From the NCBI RefSeq assembly GCF_000455325.1, contig NZ_HG322952.1:1202558-1266557 (forward strand): a DNA stretch of 64,000 bases. The letters run 5' to 3'. The translations under genes were made by a program, and so were the position numbers. The notes beneath the pieces were generated by a model, which searched no databases, had not been told where the DNA came from, and saw only the letters and a list, made by a program, of their open reading frames with translations. The DNA is from Mycolicibacterium septicum DSM 44393 (GTDB lineage Bacteria; Actinomycetota; Actinomycetes; Mycobacteriales; Mycobacteriaceae). Position 1 is the first letter of the stretch, and each line of letters begins with the position of its first letter. Below, piece after piece: positions 62,411-64,000 of the stretch.

Positions 62411-62575
62411 TTACCGCACGTTGCAGCCGGTCCCCATGTTGTGGCAGTGCACGCCGGAACTGCACGACCCGCAACTACACCCGCAGGCGACCTTGGACTG
62501 CGGCCTCACCGCGGGCTGTGGCGGATAGAAAACATCGACGTCCCGGTCTCGACGCGGGCGATCACGACGCGGCAT
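62411..62575 (-). CDS. Small Cys-rich protein, possible metallothionein-like metal binder
   Basis: A 54-residue frame runs from ATG 62575 to TAA 62411, with a GGGGAG ribosome site eight bases upstream. The N-terminus is very basic (MPRRDRPRRDRD). The C-terminal half has six cysteines and two histidines in ACGCSCGSCSSGVHCHNMGTGC. CxC and CxxC spacing is the hallmark of metal-thiolate clusters. I do not recognise the family, and the sequence does not resemble MymT as I recall it. It is convergent with the dehydrogenase and divergent from the beta-lactamase-family gene. The call rests on one frame plus the ribosome site and Cys pattern. Confidence 0.6.
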   Translation of the reverse strand: MPRRDRPRRDRDVDVFYPPQPAVRPQSKVACGCSCGSCSSGVHCHNMGTGCNVR

Positions 62576-62698
62576 GAGTATCTCCCCTCGCTGACTTCGG
62601 TCTATATGGGAAGGCTATGCCCCGGGCGCGCGGGTGGTGGCAGATTCACCTGCCTCAATCACGCCCGTGACGGGTATCGGTGCGTCCATGATGTGCCG

Positions 62699-63880
62699 AT
62701 GGATGACCTCGTGCACGGCCACTGTGACGACCGCTTTCACGCAATACGCGACGCCCTGGCAGACGCGATCGCCGCCGGAGAGGAAACCGGTGCCGCCATC
62801 GCGATCGACATCGACGGTGTACTCGTCGCCGACATGTGGGGCGGGCACGCCGACGCCGCGCGTACCCGAACATGGGACGCCGACACCATCGTCAACGTCT
62901 TCTCGTCCACCAAGACCGTTACGGCACTGGCCGGGCTCATGCTGATCGACCGCGGACTGATCACCGCCGACGCCCGGGTCGCCGATCACTGGCCCGAGTT
63001 CGCGGCAAACGGCAAGCAGGACATCGAGTTCCGTCATCTGTTGACGCACAGCTCCGGCTTGTCGGGATGGGACCAGCCGTTCACCATCGAGGAAAGCTAC
63101 GACTGGGAGAAGTCCACCGCCGCGCTGGCCGCCCAGGCACCGTGGTGGGAGCCGGGTACCGCGTCGGGGTATCACGCCCTGACCCACGGGCACCTCATCG
63201 GCGAGGTGGTGCGCCGGGTCACCGGCAAGTCGCTCAAAGAATTCGTCCGCGAAGAGATATCGGGGCCGCTGGGCGCCGACTTCCAGATCGGGGCCGGCCC
63301 CGGGGACGCGCACCGCATCGCCGAGATCATCCCGTCCGACGAACCGCTCGATCTGCCGTTGGACCAACTGTCCGAGATCGCGCTCAAGACGTTCACGGGG
63401 ACGCCGTCACCGGCCATCGCGAACAGCCCCGCCTGGCGCGCCGCCGACATCGGTGCGGCCAACGGACACGGCAACGCGCGATCGCTGGCCCGGATCCTCT
63501 CGGCAATCTCGTTGGGCGGCACGGTGGACGGGGTGCAGCTGCTGCGGCCGGAGACCGTCGAGTCGATCTTCGAGCTTCAGCTGGACGGCCCCGATGTGGT
63601 GCTGCTCGGGCACCCGCTGCGCTGGGGACTGGGATTCGGTCTGCCGCAGACGCAGACCGTGTCCTATGTGCCCGACGGCAAGATCTGCTTCTGGGGCGGC
63701 TGGGGCGGTTCCTGGGAGACCTGCAACCCCGATCACCGCGCCACGTTCGCCTACGTGATGAACAAGATGGGGCCGGGCGTCGAAGGCTCCGCGCGCACCG
63801 CCCGCTATCTCAACCTGTTCTACGAGGCTCTGGCTGACAAGGCGAATCGGCGGCCTGCCGGGTGGGCTGCAACCTGCTGA
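62699..63880 (+). CDS. Serine hydrolase, class C beta-lactamase/EstB family
   Basis: The 393-residue product has the SxxK nucleophile (VFSSTKTVTAL, near residue 70), a Tyr motif (GYHALTHGHLIGEVV) and a C-terminal WGGWGGS glycine region that replaces KTG. No signal peptide is visible, so it is likely cytosolic and an esterase. The start ATG 62699 is tentative: no strong ribosome site is seen, and upstream in-frame sequence does not look coding. Confidence 0.8.
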   Translation: MDDLVHGHCDDRFHAIRDALADAIAAGEETGAAIAIDIDGVLVADMWGGHADAARTRTWDADTIVNVFSSTKTVTALAGLMLIDRGLITADARVADHWPEFAANGKQDIEFRHLLTHSSGLSGWDQPFTIEESYDWEKSTAALAAQAPWWEPGTASGYHALTHGHLIGEVVRRVTGKSLKEFVREEISGPLGADFQIGAGPGDAHRIAEIIPSDEPLDLPLDQLSEIALKTFTGTPSPAIANSPAWRAADIGAANGHGNARSLARILSAISLGGTVDGVQLLRPETVESIFELQLDGPDVVLLGHPLRWGLGFGLPQTQTVSYVPDGKICFWGGWGGSWETCNPDHRATFAYVMNKMGPGVEGSARTARYLNLFYEALADKANRRPAGWAATC

Positions 63881-63962
63881 TGGGGCTACCAACGTTAGTA
63901 TTTGTCGACGCGTCCTTGGATACCGTCTCCATAGGCGCACGAATCACGTCGGAGGTAACCGG

Positions 63963-64000
63963 ATGACCAGCCAACCGGACCCGGCAGGCTGCTCAGTAAA
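63963..64000 (+). CDS. Start of an unidentified gene (partial)
   Basis: ATG 63963 is preceded by a GGAGG ribosome site about eight bases upstream and opens the frame MTSQPDPAGCSV, which runs off the right edge. The 82-base gap before it is relatively AT-rich and may hold a promoter. Too little is visible to name the product. Confidence 0.5.
   Translation, partial: MTSQPDPAGCSV

Overview
The window is high-GC DNA with mycobacterial gene order. Its long blocks (carD-ispD-ispF-cysS, lpqE-radA-disA, canB/mutY, mhuD-lpqF, clpC1-lsr2-lysS-coaX-panD-panC, folK-folB-folP-folE-ftsH, and ephA-monooxygenase-lpqG with hpt-tilS-dacB and ppa) follow the Rv3578-Rv3628 order of M. tuberculosis as I remember it. 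The window lacks the ESX/PE-PPE insert found there and carries B12, zinc and catabolic genes instead, so a fast-growing environmental Mycobacterium/Mycolicibacterium is the likely source. No tRNA, rRNA, CRISPR array, intact insertion sequence or prophage was seen.

Region 1 (1-10.5 kb) is a metal and cobalamin island. A zinc-import pair (AztC-like edge fragment and AztD-like chaperone) is divergent from bluB-pxpA-permease-TIGR03943, with a Zur-type palindrome between them. A second Zur-type box at 9008-9022 separates the zinc-free ribosomal proteins L28, L33, S14 and S18 from the Mrf-like gene and L31B. Between these two Zur boxes sits a cobalamin-riboswitch-controlled BtuF-BtuC-BtuD-type importer with a FhuF-like [2Fe-2S] reductase as last gene. 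Region 2 (10.5-31 kb) holds an MBL hydrolase, a secreted phosphodiesterase, an ArsB-type permease, a TAT-exported phosphatase, isoprenoid and translation genes, CarD, the RadA/DisA pair, carbonic anhydrase, MutY, a GlxA-type regulator, MhuD with Tyr at the usual His75 position, and LpqF. It ends with a second cobalamin-riboswitch operon, cbtB-cbtA-phosphatase, for cobalt uptake.

Region 3 (31-46 kb) is a minus-strand housekeeping block: clpC1, lsr2, lysS, the pantothenate genes coaX/panD/panC, three conserved envelope or unknown genes, the folate genes folK/folB/folP/folE, and ftsH. Many adjacent genes overlap by 1-4 bases (ATGA, GTGA, TGATG), which points to translational coupling.

Region 4 (46-53.4 kb) is catabolic. 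A PaaX-like regulator, a frameshifted saccharopine-dehydrogenase-like gene and an exported alpha/beta hydrolase are divergent from ephA, an LLM flavin monooxygenase and a zinc alcohol dehydrogenase, with an inverted repeat in the shared promoter. lpqG follows, then a small repeat element with duplicated flanks. Region 5 (53.4-64 kb) has a molybdopterin oxidoreductase, hpt, tilS, a DUF2342-type metalloprotease, a dacB split by a one-base shift, ppa, an OHCU-decarboxylase-like gene, a secreted protein, a D-2-hydroxyacid dehydrogenase, an unusual 54-residue Cys-rich protein (62411-62575), a serine beta-lactamase-family hydrolase, and the start of one further gene.

The most notable points are the interleaving of zinc-starvation and cobalamin functions around two Zur boxes, the Tyr75 MhuD, the small Cys-rich gene, the split dacB and frameshifted dehydrogenase, and the repeat insertion between lpqG and the molybdoenzyme gene.
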